Shown piece after piece: positions 1 through 8,045 of a stretch of DNA of 64,000 bases. The DNA lies in contig CP011806.1 in the NCBI GenBank assembly GCA_001664505.1, positions 5,027,275 through 5,091,274 of the forward strand, in the 5' to 3' direction. The DNA is from Acidobacteria bacterium Mor1. GTDB taxonomy: Bacteria > Acidobacteriota > Polarisedimenticolia > Polarisedimenticolales > Polarisedimenticolaceae. The notes under the pieces are model-generated. The model had not been told where the DNA came from, did not search any database, and saw only the letters and a program-made list of their open reading frames with translations. The first letter of the stretch is position 1; each line of letters opens with the position of its first letter. The position numbers and the translations under genes are program-made.

Positions 1-1
1 C

Positions 2-115
2 GAGGCAGCCAACACCACCGGGCTGTCGGTCAGCGAGGGGGATCCGGAGCTCAACTGGCCGACCCTGACCCTCAAGGTCTCCCGGGGCCTGGGTTCGACC
101 CACATCTACGACTAG
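2..115 (+). CDS. C-terminal fragment of an unidentified protein
   Basis: An open frame enters from the left edge and stops with TAG at 113-115, giving 37 residues that end in GSTHIYD. The codons are GC-rich at third positions like the neighbours, and no other frame fits better. The amino-terminal part lies outside the window, so no function can be assigned. The fragment is polar and looks like a globular or beta-rich carboxy terminus, with no membrane segment. It is followed by about 110 bases without a gene before the next start. Confidence 0.45.
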   Translation, partial: EAANTTGLSVSEGDPELNWPTLTLKVSRGLGSTHIYD

Positions 116-225
116 GGGATCCTTCGCATCGGGGGCCCGAGGGGGCTTCCCGGCGGGTGAGTAGCGCCGGGGCAGGCCGGCGCCCATACTTGACCCAGGG
201 TGCTCTCTGCCCCGCGGAGGTTACG

Positions 226-774
226 ATGTCGTATTCGCGCACGATCCGCCTCATGATGCTCGCCGCCGCCCTGGCTCTGCCGATGGGCGCCGTCGCCGAA
301 GACTCCAAGGACGCGAAGAAGAAGCCTGCGGCCAAGCCCGCCGCCAAGGCCAAGCAGGCCGAGGCCAAGCGGGAAGCGCCGATCGTGATCACCAACGACA
401 TGTTGGAGCAGCGCTTCGGCCCCTCGGCGGCTCCCGCGCCGACCCCGGCCCCAGCCGCCGGCCCGGCCGGCGCCGCCGCGCCCGGTGCCGCCGCACCCGG
501 AGCGCCGGGGCAGAAGCCGGTCAAGCCGGGCGGCAAGGCCGCCAAGCCGGCCACTCCCGAGGAGAAGGCCCAACGGGTGGCCGCCATCGAGAACGAGCTC
601 GAGCAGCTCCGCAAGCGGGTGCTCTCGATCAAGAACCCGTATCTCGCCGGCGTGGCCAAGGCCAGCGAAGTCGAGACCGAAGGCTCGAACAACGCCGAGC
701 GCCTGGCCCAGGTCCAGCAGCGCATCGCCGAGCTGGAAAAAGAGCTCGTCGGCCTCCGCGGCCCCGCCCGCTAG
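226..774 (+). CDS. secreted Ala/Pro-rich coiled-coil protein, unknown function
   Basis: The start is the ATG at 226, preceded by GCGGAGG at 214-220; the longer frame from 157 would put residues in front of the signal peptide. The 182-residue product starts with MSYSRTIRLMMLAAALALPM and a likely signal peptidase I site after AVA. A lysine/alanine-rich stretch follows (about residues 27-50), then a low-complexity Ala-Pro-Gly segment (about 72-110). The last 65 residues are a charged coiled-coil-like helix rich in Glu, Leu and Arg. The composition suggests an exported protein with a flexible linker and a helical tail, perhaps cell-wall or envelope associated. I do not recognise a family. Confidence 0.7.
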   Translation: MSYSRTIRLMMLAAALALPMGAVAEDSKDAKKKPAAKPAAKAKQAEAKREAPIVITNDMLEQRFGPSAAPAPTPAPAAGPAGAAAPGAAAPGAPGQKPVKPGGKAAKPATPEEKAQRVAAIENELEQLRKRVLSIKNPYLAGVAKASEVETEGSNNAERLAQVQQRIAELEKELVGLRGPAR

Positions 775-888
775 CCTTCCCTAGGGATGCCCTTCCCAGG
801 GCTACCCCCTGTTCGTTTGACCCCGCGCTCCGGTCAGGGCAACCTGGGAGCAGTGCGTCCGCAGTGAAGCGGCGATTGCGGAGGTCTC

Positions 889-2010
889 ATGAGCGACTCC
901 ACTCGCACCAGGCCGTGCACGCCAACCAAGGCCCTGGTAGCCATCATGGTTCTTCTCGGACTCGTCGGTCCGGTGGCCGCAGCGGAGCGAATGCTCTATG
1001 CAACGCAGCCGGCGCCCGACGCCGAGCGCAAGAACGACTCGGAGCTGGTGCGCTATCACTTCAAGGATGGACTGCTGGTAGGTCAGGAACTGCTCGGCCG
1101 ATTCGATCCGTCTTTTCTCGGTAGCGCGATCATTGACGGTCGGTACTGGGTTGCAAACGGCCGGCAGCCAATCGACCTGAAAACAGGGGCTGCACTGCCT
1201 ATCGAGCTGGGCACGATTCGTGGCATAAATGGCGTGCGGCTCGTTCACGAGACTCGTCGACAATGGCCTCCCGTGGTTCGCGAGGTCGACCTCGCCGAAG
1301 GCACTGAGCGCCGACTCTCCGAGGGTTCCGTCTGGACCGTGTTCGACGTCTGGTCCGAGGTCGTCGAAGTATCCCCAGACGGTGCTCTCGTCGCAAGTGT
1401 CGCCCATATCGAGGGGCTGGGGGACTCCAAGTTCGAACGGCGCCTGGTGGTCAAGGATGCGGGTGGCGCTGAGCGACTCGTCGGTCCGGTGCTCGATGTG
1501 CGGTTGGCGCCCTACGCGTCAACCTTTCCCCGTCCACCGATATTCTGGCTGGACGACGCGCGAATTCTCACGCACTTGGACAACGGCAGGCTTGCCGTTG
1601 TGCAGCTGGACGGCCGGGTGCAGGCACTCGAAACAACGGAGATCCTCCCACTAGGGTCTAATCCCTCGATCTACCGCGATCTTGGCGGGAACGTCATCTA
1701 CTCCGCAGGCAGCCGCTATCGCGTCGATCTCGACGAGATGACGCTGGATCCGACCGACAGAGTTGAACTGGGTCACCGATTCTCCATCGAAGAAGGCGCC
1801 GACGGAGCCCGGTTGTTGCACGACGGAAACGCACTGGGCGCTTGGGACGATGCACACTCTCTCTCCGCCACTACGGACGCAGGCCGCATTGCTCTAGAGG
1901 TGCGCCTTCGAAGCGGTGCCGGAAAGGTCGCGATGATGGTGTGGACCGAAGAAGCTGGCCGCTGGATCGAGCTCTCCGACGTGGACGAGTTCCTCGCCTG
2001 GTATCCCTAG
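889..2010 (+). CDS. secreted protein of unknown function, possible beta-propeller
   Basis: The 373-residue product has an ATG at 889 with GGAGG at 878-882. Residues 1-32 form a signal peptide (hydrophobic core around ALVAIMVLLGLVGPVAA, cleaved after AAA). The mature part is rich in short beta-strand-like blocks with Asp/Gly turns, such as VSPDGALVASVAH and WLDDARILTHLDNGRLAVV. These resemble WD40/TolB-like propeller repeats, though no diagnostic motif is seen. The stop TAG at 2008-2010 shares one base with the GTG start of the next gene, so the two are probably co-translated. Function unknown; it may be an exported sensor or scaffold. Confidence 0.7.
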   Translation: MSDSTRTRPCTPTKALVAIMVLLGLVGPVAAAERMLYATQPAPDAERKNDSELVRYHFKDGLLVGQELLGRFDPSFLGSAIIDGRYWVANGRQPIDLKTGAALPIELGTIRGINGVRLVHETRRQWPPVVREVDLAEGTERRLSEGSVWTVFDVWSEVVEVSPDGALVASVAHIEGLGDSKFERRLVVKDAGGAERLVGPVLDVRLAPYASTFPRPPIFWLDDARILTHLDNGRLAVVQLDGRVQALETTEILPLGSNPSIYRDLGGNVIYSAGSRYRVDLDEMTLDPTDRVELGHRFSIEEGADGARLLHDGNALGAWDDAHSLSATTDAGRIALEVRLRSGAGKVAMMVWTEEAGRWIELSDVDEFLAWYP

Positions 2011-2516
2011 TGGATCGTGCCCACAGGATACTTCTGGCCATTGGCGTGGGTCTCGTTGCGAACCTCGGCGCCGCGGCATGGGCCTGCAGTTGCTTGCCGC
2101 CGGAGCCTCCCCTGGTTGCCGCCGAGGAATCGACTGCTGTCTTCATCGGAGCGGTCGTCGGTATTGATGAAGTGCACGATCGCGGCGACGGGGCAGTCGG
2201 CAAATGGTTCAAACGACGGCTGCCCCGAACCGTGCGCGACGCCCTGAATGCGGATATCGATCCCGGCAGGCGCTACCTCAACGTGGAGTTTGAAGTCTCC
2301 TCCTGGTTCAAGGGAGGCGGCACGGCCCGGGTGACGGTTCAGACAAACACTTCCGGCAGCGCCTGCGGATACGGGTTCCAGCACGGCGAAGCCTACCTCG
2401 TCTATGCCGGAGGAGACGAAGGCGACCTGGGCGCAAGTGCCTGTTCGCGCACCAGTTCCCTGGTGGGCGCCGAGGCCGAAGTCGCCGTGCTGCGCGGTGC
2501 CTATCCGGCCCCCTAG
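2010..2516 (+). CDS. secreted TIMP/NTR-like protein with mature CSC amino terminus
   Basis: The GTG at 2010 overlaps the previous stop (TAGTG) and gives a 168-residue protein whose first 23 residues are a signal peptide. Upstream in-frame starts would only add residues antisense-like to the previous gene. Cleavage after AWA would expose CSCLPPEPP as the mature amino terminus. A free N-terminal Cys in a CxC motif is the hallmark of tissue-inhibitor-of-metalloproteinase and netrin-like domains, where it chelates the catalytic zinc. Two or three further cysteines (in GSACGYGF and ASACSRT) could form disulfides. The segment VEFEVSSWFKGG followed by VTVQTN fits an OB-fold. Family assignment rests on the amino terminus and cysteines only, and metalloprotease inhibition is inference. 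The adjacent protease is a serine protease, not a metalloprotease. Confidence 0.6.
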   Translation: MDRAHRILLAIGVGLVANLGAAAWACSCLPPEPPLVAAEESTAVFIGAVVGIDEVHDRGDGAVGKWFKRRLPRTVRDALNADIDPGRRYLNVEFEVSSWFKGGGTARVTVQTNTSGSACGYGFQHGEAYLVYAGGDEGDLGASACSRTSSLVGAEAEVAVLRGAYPAP

Positions 2517-2525
2517 GGGTATCTC

Positions 2526-5252
2526 CTAGGGCATCTCTCCCGAATCGCCAGCCGCGTTCTCCGCGGCGACCAGGTAGAAGAGCGTCGACGGATCGCCGCC
2601 GGCATCCACGTGGAACGGCGCCTGGGATTGTCCCGCCTCGCCGAAGCCGATATCCGGTGTCGCCGAGGTGAAGACCCGGTAGAGGGTCGCCGGATCGTGG
2701 CTCGCGTCGGCGGCCGGTTCCTGCCAGTCCAGCCGAAGGTCGCCGTTGGGGTCCAGGCTCACCAGCAGGCTGTTGCCCACCGGGTTCGGCGGGTTGCCGC
2801 TGCCACTGGCCGAGAAGCTGTCACACTCGATGCGCTCGCCGTCGATCATGACCTCGTCGACCAGCCCCTCGACCACCGATTCGATCACGACCAGCGGATC
2901 GTCGGCGACCTCGAAGCGGATCTGGAGCCCCGGGCCGAACGCGTTACTCGGGAGCGGTAGCTGGACCTGTTGCCAGGGATGCCCCTCGCCGATCTCGTCG
3001 ATGGTGTTCCAGTTGCTGCCGTCCCGGCTCCACTGCACCCGGAAGAAGTCCGACGCCGGCACGGTGCCGGGCACCGCATGGAAGAAGCGCCAGAAGCTCA
3101 GGGTGGCGTTGTCGAAGTCGGTGGCGTCCATCGCCGGCGAGACGACGAAGGCACTGCCGCCGTCCACGTCGCCGTCGCCGGGGACGGTGCTGCCGTTGCC
3201 GGTGACCCAGCAGACGCTGCCCGGATCGGCGGTCACGTCGTCTTCGGGCTGCACCACGTTGCCGGCGTTGGTCACGCCGACGGGGTCTTCCAGCACGAAG
3301 CCGCCGCTGGTCGCGGTGCTCGACGCGGTCCACCCCCGGTCGCTCTCGAAGTCGTCGGCCATCAGCTGGCGGTCGAACGCGCTGCCGACCCGGATCGAGA
3401 AGCTGCTGCTGGTGACCCGGTCGTCGTACTCCAGGGTCATGTTGAAGTCGACCCGATAGTTGCAGCCGTTTTCGATGCGCACCGAGAAGTGGGGCGCATG
3501 GGAGACCGCGGTATCCAGTGGCGCGATGTCGTCCCAGGTGGCGTAGTCGTGGACCAGGGTCACGCCGGGTGTGGTGGTCTCGATGTGGGCCCGCACGTTG
3601 GTCGAGGTCAGGTCGTCCCGCTGGTTGCGCAGGGTCACCGCCAGGGTGACCAGCTCTCCGGTGTCGACGCCTCCGTCGGCGTTGCCGTAGTTCGGGTCGC
3701 TGTCGACGACCTCGACCTCTTCGAGGCGCAGCCCGAAGACCTCTTCCACCGCGGCGAAGGCGTCCACCCGGCCGCTGCCGAAGGTGTTGTCCTTGCCCGG
3801 AGCGCCCCGGTCGATGGAGGTCAGTTCCAGCGCGCTCTTGATCTCGTCATGGGTCAGGCCGGGGTTGACCGACTTCATCAACGCCACGGCGCCGGCCACG
3901 TGGGGGGTGGCCATCGAGGTGCCGCTCTTGAGCGAGTAGCCGGTGCAGATGTTGTGGCTCTCGGTGCTGACCCCGGGCGCCGAGACATCCGGCTTGATCA
4001 GGCCCGGCGGGTAGGGGTGGTCGTTGAACGGCGCGACGTTCTGCCAGGTCACCGGTCCGCGGCTGGAGAAACCGGCGGCGGCTTCGTCGCAATCGACGGC
4101 GCCGACGCTGATGATGCGCGGAACGTCGCCGGGGGTGCGGACGTTGTCCGGTTCGTTCCCCGAACTCTCGTTGCCGGCGGCGATGACCATGGTGGTCCCC
4201 GCCTCGATGGTGTTCTCCGAGTTCTGCCGCCAGGTGGCGCGGTCGGGGTTCTGGTTGTGGGGCCAGCCGAGGCTCATCGAGATGGCGTCGGCGCCGTTCT
4301 CGGCGGCGTACTGCATCGCGTTCCAGACGTCGACCTCGTCGGAGAAGGTCAGGCCGACGCGGAGGATCATGATCTCGGCGTCCGGCGCCATACCCGCCTG
4401 GGTTCCGGCGGTGCCGTCACCGGCGACGGTGCCGGCGCAGTGGGAGCCGTGGGAGTTGTCGTCGCTGGGGCGGTTGTCGTTCTGTTCGAAGTCCCAGCCG
4501 ACCAGGTCGTCGACGAAACCGTTGCCGTCGTCGTCGATGCCGTTCTCGTCGTCGGGATCCATCACCTCGCCGTCACCGTCCAGGTCTTCGCCGGGGTTGA
4601 CCCAGACCTGGTTGACGATGTCCGAGTGGCTCCAGCAGACGCCGCTGTCGATCACGGCGACGACGGCACCTTCGCCGGTGGTGCCCAGTTCGTTCCACAC
4701 CCGCGGCGCGTCCATCTGTTCGACGCCGCACTCGATGGCGGAGACCCCCAGCGGGCCCAGCGGGCGTTCGGCCTGGAGGTCGTCGGCGGGATCATGTCCC
4801 AGTTCGACGTTGACCTTGGGGTTGTGGTTGACCCAGGCGACCTCGGGGCGGGCGGCGATGCGCCGGATCAGATCCGGCGTGGCGTCGACGCCGATCACGT
4901 TGCCGATCCAGAGCGGCCGCAGGCGGGCGATCCGGCCCGAGGCCTGTTCCAACCGCAGGGTGTCCAGCAGCGGTCCCTGGTGGGCGGCGGCGGTGCGCTT
5001 CAGAAGCGCAAGCGCGGCTCCCCGGGCCTCTTCGCCCCGCAGGCCGGCCGTGGCCAACCGAATCGACTCCAGCGAGGTCTGTTCCTTGAGCACGATGCTG
5101 ACCGGGACCCGCTCGCCGGGGTCCGCCTGTTCGAGGACGTCACCCAGCGGCGGGCGCAGTCCGCCGGGGTATTGCCCATCTCCGGCCAGGGCAAAGCCGG
5201 CGATCAGGATCGACAGGGTGAACAGGACGGCGGTTCGCTGGGTGAACGGCAT
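2526..5252 (-). CDS. secreted subtilisin-like serine protease (S8)
   Basis: The start is the ATG at 5252 with GGAGAGG just upstream; a longer frame adds ten residues before the signal peptide. The 908-residue preproprotein has a signal peptide (1-23), an I9-like propeptide (about 48-150) and a peptidase S8 domain (about 190-490). The catalytic residues are Asp202 (VIDSGV), His268 (NSHGSHCAGT) and Ser446 (SGTSMATPH), with oxyanion Asn361 (AAGNE). An Asp/Asn/Gly-rich insert between Asp202 and His268 (about 221-250) looks like calcium-binding loops. The last 400 residues are beta-rich (CARDB-like, then MAM/jelly-roll-like), ending in a fibronectin-like segment. The enzyme probably degrades extracellular protein and is self-activated by propeptide removal. 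It converges with the TIMP-like gene, with 9 bases between the stops. Confidence 0.95.
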   Translation of the reverse strand: MPFTQRTAVLFTLSILIAGFALAGDGQYPGGLRPPLGDVLEQADPGERVPVSIVLKEQTSLESIRLATAGLRGEEARGAALALLKRTAAAHQGPLLDTLRLEQASGRIARLRPLWIGNVIGVDATPDLIRRIAARPEVAWVNHNPKVNVELGHDPADDLQAERPLGPLGVSAIECGVEQMDAPRVWNELGTTGEGAVVAVIDSGVCWSHSDIVNQVWVNPGEDLDGDGEVMDPDDENGIDDDGNGFVDDLVGWDFEQNDNRPSDDNSHGSHCAGTVAGDGTAGTQAGMAPDAEIMILRVGLTFSDEVDVWNAMQYAAENGADAISMSLGWPHNQNPDRATWRQNSENTIEAGTTMVIAAGNESSGNEPDNVRTPGDVPRIISVGAVDCDEAAAGFSSRGPVTWQNVAPFNDHPYPPGLIKPDVSAPGVSTESHNICTGYSLKSGTSMATPHVAGAVALMKSVNPGLTHDEIKSALELTSIDRGAPGKDNTFGSGRVDAFAAVEEVFGLRLEEVEVVDSDPNYGNADGGVDTGELVTLAVTLRNQRDDLTSTNVRAHIETTTPGVTLVHDYATWDDIAPLDTAVSHAPHFSVRIENGCNYRVDFNMTLEYDDRVTSSSFSIRVGSAFDRQLMADDFESDRGWTASSTATSGGFVLEDPVGVTNAGNVVQPEDDVTADPGSVCWVTGNGSTVPGDGDVDGGSAFVVSPAMDATDFDNATLSFWRFFHAVPGTVPASDFFRVQWSRDGSNWNTIDEIGEGHPWQQVQLPLPSNAFGPGLQIRFEVADDPLVVIESVVEGLVDEVMIDGERIECDSFSASGSGNPPNPVGNSLLVSLDPNGDLRLDWQEPAADASHDPATLYRVFTSATPDIGFGEAGQSQAPFHVDAGGDPSTLFYLVAAENAAGDSGEMP

Positions 5253-5275
5253 GGCCTCTCCTCGACAGGCTGGAG

Positions 5276-5291
5276 GACGCACAGGTGCGTC
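5276..5291. repeat. 16-bp palindrome in the subtilase leader
   Basis: GACGCAC at 5276-5282 and GTGCGTC at 5285-5291 are perfect inverted arms separated by two bases. The element lies between the predicted transcription start and the subtilase start codon, so it could be a protein-binding operator or a small RNA hairpin. No regulator is assigned. Confidence 0.4.
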
Positions 5292-5317
5292 TCATATCGG
5301 GAGGGGGGAATGACCTG

Positions 5318-5346
5318 TGTATACCGCGATAAAAGGGGCAAGTAAA
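5318..5346 (-). promoter_or_regulatory. predicted sigma-70-type promoter of the subtilase
   Basis: On the minus strand a -35-like TTTACT (5346-5341) is followed by a 17-base spacer and a -10-like TATACA (5323-5318). Each hexamer matches the consensus at four of six positions, and the stretch is markedly AT-rich against its surroundings. Transcription would begin near 5311, giving a leader of about 60 bases. The subtilase therefore probably has its own promoter rather than depending on the permease gene 164 bases upstream. Confidence 0.45.
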
Positions 5347-5416
5347 GTGACAGAAGGGCCACCGGAACGGGGCACTGCTGATGGCGGGGTGCAGCGGCCG
5401 GGACGCCGGGCGGCAA

Positions 5417-6481
5417 TCAGGCGGTTCCGAGCTTGCGGTCTTTCTTGCGGGGGTTGGCGTCGAGCAGCACCGCGACCCAGCGCAGATCTTCGGTGTTCTC
5501 GAGCATGATCTTGACCACCATGGTCATCGGCACCGAGACGAGCATGCCCACCGGCGGCCAGACCCAGCCCCAGAAGATCACCGAGGCGAAGACCACCAGG
5601 GTTGAGATACCGAGCCGGCGACCGAGCAGCTGCGGCTCGAGGAAGCTTCCCAGCAGCAGGTTCACCGAGAGGAAGACCGCGGCGACGGCCAGGGCCGGGC
5701 CGAGCCCCTCGAACTGCACGATGGCCAGCATGATCGGGGGGATCGAGGCAAAGATCGAACCGAGGGTCGGGATGTAGTTAAGCACGAAGGCCAACAGGCC
5801 CCACAGCACCGGGAAGTCGATGCCGATGGCCCACATGGCCAGGCCCACCAGGATGCCGGTGGCCAGGCTGACGGCGGTCTTGACCGAGAGGTAGCGCTGG
5901 ATCTCGAGCTGGATATGGCGGAAGCGGGCGGAGCTGCGGCCGCTGCGGCCGAAGGCTCGTTCGAGCTTGGCCGGGAAGCCGGCGACCTCGGCCAGCATGA
6001 ACACCGATGCCAGGAACACCAGCACCGCGTTGGAGAGCACCGCCACCGCGCCGCGCATGGAGCTGGTGACCCAGCCGAACAACTGGCCGGGGTCGATCCA
6101 CTCCCTGGCCTGGTCCCGGGAGACTTCGATGCCGTAGTTCTGTAGCAGGGTGATGATGTCGTCGGCCCGCTGGCGCAGGATCGCCTCGTAGCGGGGCACG
6201 GCGTCGATGAACGCCTGGATCGAACCGCCGACCAGCACGATCACCGCGCCCAGGACCAGCAGGTCGGCGCCCACGGTCAGCAGCATCGCCAGCGCCGGAT
6301 GCATGTACTTGCGCAGCCAGTTAAGCATCGGCAGGCTGACCATCGTGATGAACACGGCGATCAGGAAGGGCTGCAGCAGGGCCGCGGCCGCCTTCATCCC
6401 GGCGATCAGCACGACGAAGCAGGCCAGGAGCAACAGCGCTCGGCCGCCACGATCGGCTGCTGCGGGGATCGGCAGATTCAT
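5417..6481 (-). CDS. AI-2E family (PerM/TqsA-like) transporter
   Basis: The start is the ATG at 6481 (MNLPIPAAADRGG); the longer frame adds 48 arginine-rich residues with no sense. The 354-residue protein has about eight membrane segments in the AI-2E/PerM arrangement: two near the amino terminus, a soluble stretch around residues 80-140, then paired helices. Family signatures are visible in the region WGLLAFVLNYIPTLGSI and in SFLEPQLLGRRLG near the carboxy end. Members export or take up small molecules such as autoinducer-2, or act as Na+/H+ antiporters, so the substrate cannot be told here. The last 25 residues form a basic cytoplasmic tail. It lies 37 bases downstream of the MATE gene on the same strand, so the two are probably co-transcribed. 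Confidence 0.9.
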   Translation of the reverse strand: MNLPIPAAADRGGRALLLLACFVVLIAGMKAAAALLQPFLIAVFITMVSLPMLNWLRKYMHPALAMLLTVGADLLVLGAVIVLVGGSIQAFIDAVPRYEAILRQRADDIITLLQNYGIEVSRDQAREWIDPGQLFGWVTSSMRGAVAVLSNAVLVFLASVFMLAEVAGFPAKLERAFGRSGRSSARFRHIQLEIQRYLSVKTAVSLATGILVGLAMWAIGIDFPVLWGLLAFVLNYIPTLGSIFASIPPIMLAIVQFEGLGPALAVAAVFLSVNLLLGSFLEPQLLGRRLGISTLVVFASVIFWGWVWPPVGMLVSVPMTMVVKIMLENTEDLRWVAVLLDANPRKKDRKLGTA

Positions 6482-6518
6482 GTAGCTATCTTTATCCGGC
6501 GCCGGGCCGGCGGCAACA

Positions 6519-7808
6519 TCAATTGAGGGCCGGGCGGGCCGCCCAGCCCAGGGTGACCGTCCGGGCGAGCATGAACGCCGCCATCGCCGCCCACAGGCCC
6601 CAGGCACTCTCGAACCGGAGCGCAAGCAGCGCCGCGGGCAGGAAGACCACGAGGGTGCTGACCAGCATCGCCCGGCGCAGGGTGGGACCTGCGGTGAGTC
6701 CCAGGAAGAACCCGTCGAGCATGTAGGCCAGGGCGCCGAAGACCAGCACCGGGATCAGCCAGGGGCTCAGTTCCACCGCCCGGTCGATCACATCGCCGTG
6801 GGAGGTCAGGAGCCCCAGCAGCGGGCGGGGAGCGATGAGCACCACCGCCAGCACCGCCACGGCGAAGCCCTCGCCGACCCACAGCGACAGCCGCAGCAAT
6901 CGCCGCAGGCCGGCCCGGTCGCCCCGGCCGTGCAGGATGCCGGCGATGCTCTCGGTGGCGAAGGCGGCGCCGTCGATCAGGTGCGCCGCCAGGGTCAGCA
7001 CCCGCAGCAGGATCGTGTTGGCCGCCAGGAGCTGCACACCGAGCATCGCGCCGAAGTTGGTGAAGACGGCGAAGCTCGAGACCAGGCAGAGGGTGCGGAT
7101 CAGGATGTCTGCGTTGAGCTTCATCACCTCGGTAAGCCGGGCCCGGTCGAGCACCTCGCTCCAGATCCAGCGGCTGCGCCGGCGGCGGCTCAGCAGGATC
7201 AGCCCGGCGCCGAGGGAGAGGTACTGGCTCAGCATGGTGCCGAGGCCTGCGCCCCGGGCGGCCCAGCCGAGCTCGACGATGAACAGGTAGTTGAAGGCGA
7301 CGTTGCCCAGGTTGGCCACGGCGGTCATCGCCAGGGCGGCCCGGCCCTCGGCCCGGCCGAGGAACCAGCCGACCAGGGCGAAGTTGCAGAGCGCGGCCGG
7401 GGCACCCCAGACCAGCGCATCGAAGTAGTCCCGGGCCGCCTCTTCGACCCCGGGGTCTCCCTGCAGCACCGCCAGGCCCAGCTCCCGCAGGGGCCACTGG
7501 AGCAGCAGGATCACGCCCGAGATGGCGACGGCCAGCGCCAGGGCGCGATAGAGCACCAGGCTCAGTTCCCGCTCATCCCTCCGGCCCAGGGCCTGGGCGG
7601 CGGTGCCGGTAGTGCCCATCCGCAGGAAGCCGAAGGTCCAGTAGATGTACTCGAACAGGATCGCCGCCAGGGCCACCCCGGCGAGAAAGCGGATCTCGTC
7701 CAGGTGCCCCAACATCGCCGTATCCACCAGACCCGCAAGGGGAACGGTCAGATTCGAGAGGATGTTGACCGCGGCCAGCCGGCCGTAGCGGCGAAGAAAA
7801 TCGGGCAA
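6519..7808 (-). CDS. MATE family efflux transporter (DinF-like)
   Basis: The 429-residue protein has about twelve predicted membrane helices and the two-fold repeat of MATE proteins. The amino-terminal half has SNLTVPLAGLVDTAMLGHL, the conserved start of the DinF/NorM type. A matching second half begins around residue 235 (ADILIRTLCLVSSF). MATE transporters are inner-membrane drug or metabolite:Na+/H+ antiporters; DinF-branch members often export oxidised or toxic organic compounds. The start is the ATG at 7808, with few alternatives. Together with the AI-2E gene 37 bases downstream it forms a likely two-gene export operon. No specific substrate can be inferred. Confidence 0.93.
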   Translation of the reverse strand: MPDFLRRYGRLAAVNILSNLTVPLAGLVDTAMLGHLDEIRFLAGVALAAILFEYIYWTFGFLRMGTTGTAAQALGRRDERELSLVLYRALALAVAISGVILLLQWPLRELGLAVLQGDPGVEEAARDYFDALVWGAPAALCNFALVGWFLGRAEGRAALAMTAVANLGNVAFNYLFIVELGWAARGAGLGTMLSQYLSLGAGLILLSRRRRSRWIWSEVLDRARLTEVMKLNADILIRTLCLVSSFAVFTNFGAMLGVQLLAANTILLRVLTLAAHLIDGAAFATESIAGILHGRGDRAGLRRLLRLSLWVGEGFAVAVLAVVLIAPRPLLGLLTSHGDVIDRAVELSPWLIPVLVFGALAYMLDGFFLGLTAGPTLRRAMLVSTLVVFLPAALLALRFESAWGLWAAMAAFMLARTVTLGWAARPALN

Positions 7809-7863
7809 TCCTGAGCGCTCCGGAATAAGGGGGGAACCTCAGCCGTTCTCCTGGGCGTCACGA

Positions 7864-7913
7864 GCGAGAGGTAATCCGCCGTTTACCCCCTCTGAGGCAG
7901 GGTTGCCTCTCGC
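7864..7913. other. nested inverted repeats in a 237-base gap
   Basis: GCGAGAGG at 7864-7871 pairs with CCTCTCGC at 7906-7913. Inside it, GGTAA/TTACC (7870-7874 with 7883-7887) and GAGGCA/TGCCTC (7894-7899 with 7904-7909) can form two smaller hairpins that compete with the outer stem. The element sits between the MATE start and the isocitrate dehydrogenase stop, so it may be part of the MATE leader on the minus strand. No known RNA family was recognised. Confidence 0.3.
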
Positions 7914-7941
7914 GCCATCCATCCCAAGTGACAGAGCAGGT

Positions 7942-7965
7942 TGTCCCACGAATCCTCGTGGGACA
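7942..7965 (-). terminator. hairpin downstream of isocitrate dehydrogenase
   Basis: TGTCCCACGA (7942-7951) and TCGTGGGACA (7956-7965) form a perfect 10-bp stem with a four-base loop; CAGG/CCTG just outside can lengthen it. It lies about 80 bases after the stop of the isocitrate dehydrogenase gene on the minus strand. No T-run follows, so it would be an atypical terminator or a 3'-end stabilising hairpin. Confidence 0.4.
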
Positions 7966-8045
7966 GCCCTGTTCGCTCCCCCTCCGCCGACGGAACAGCG
8001 CACCCGAGGCGGCACCCTCCCGTGGCCCGTCCGGGCGAAAGAGGG

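Noticed and set aside
2970-5345. 791-residue open frame on the plus strand
   Set aside because: It is antisense to the subtilase, whose signal peptide, catalytic triad and ribosome site are clear. The long frame is a by-product of GC-rich third positions.
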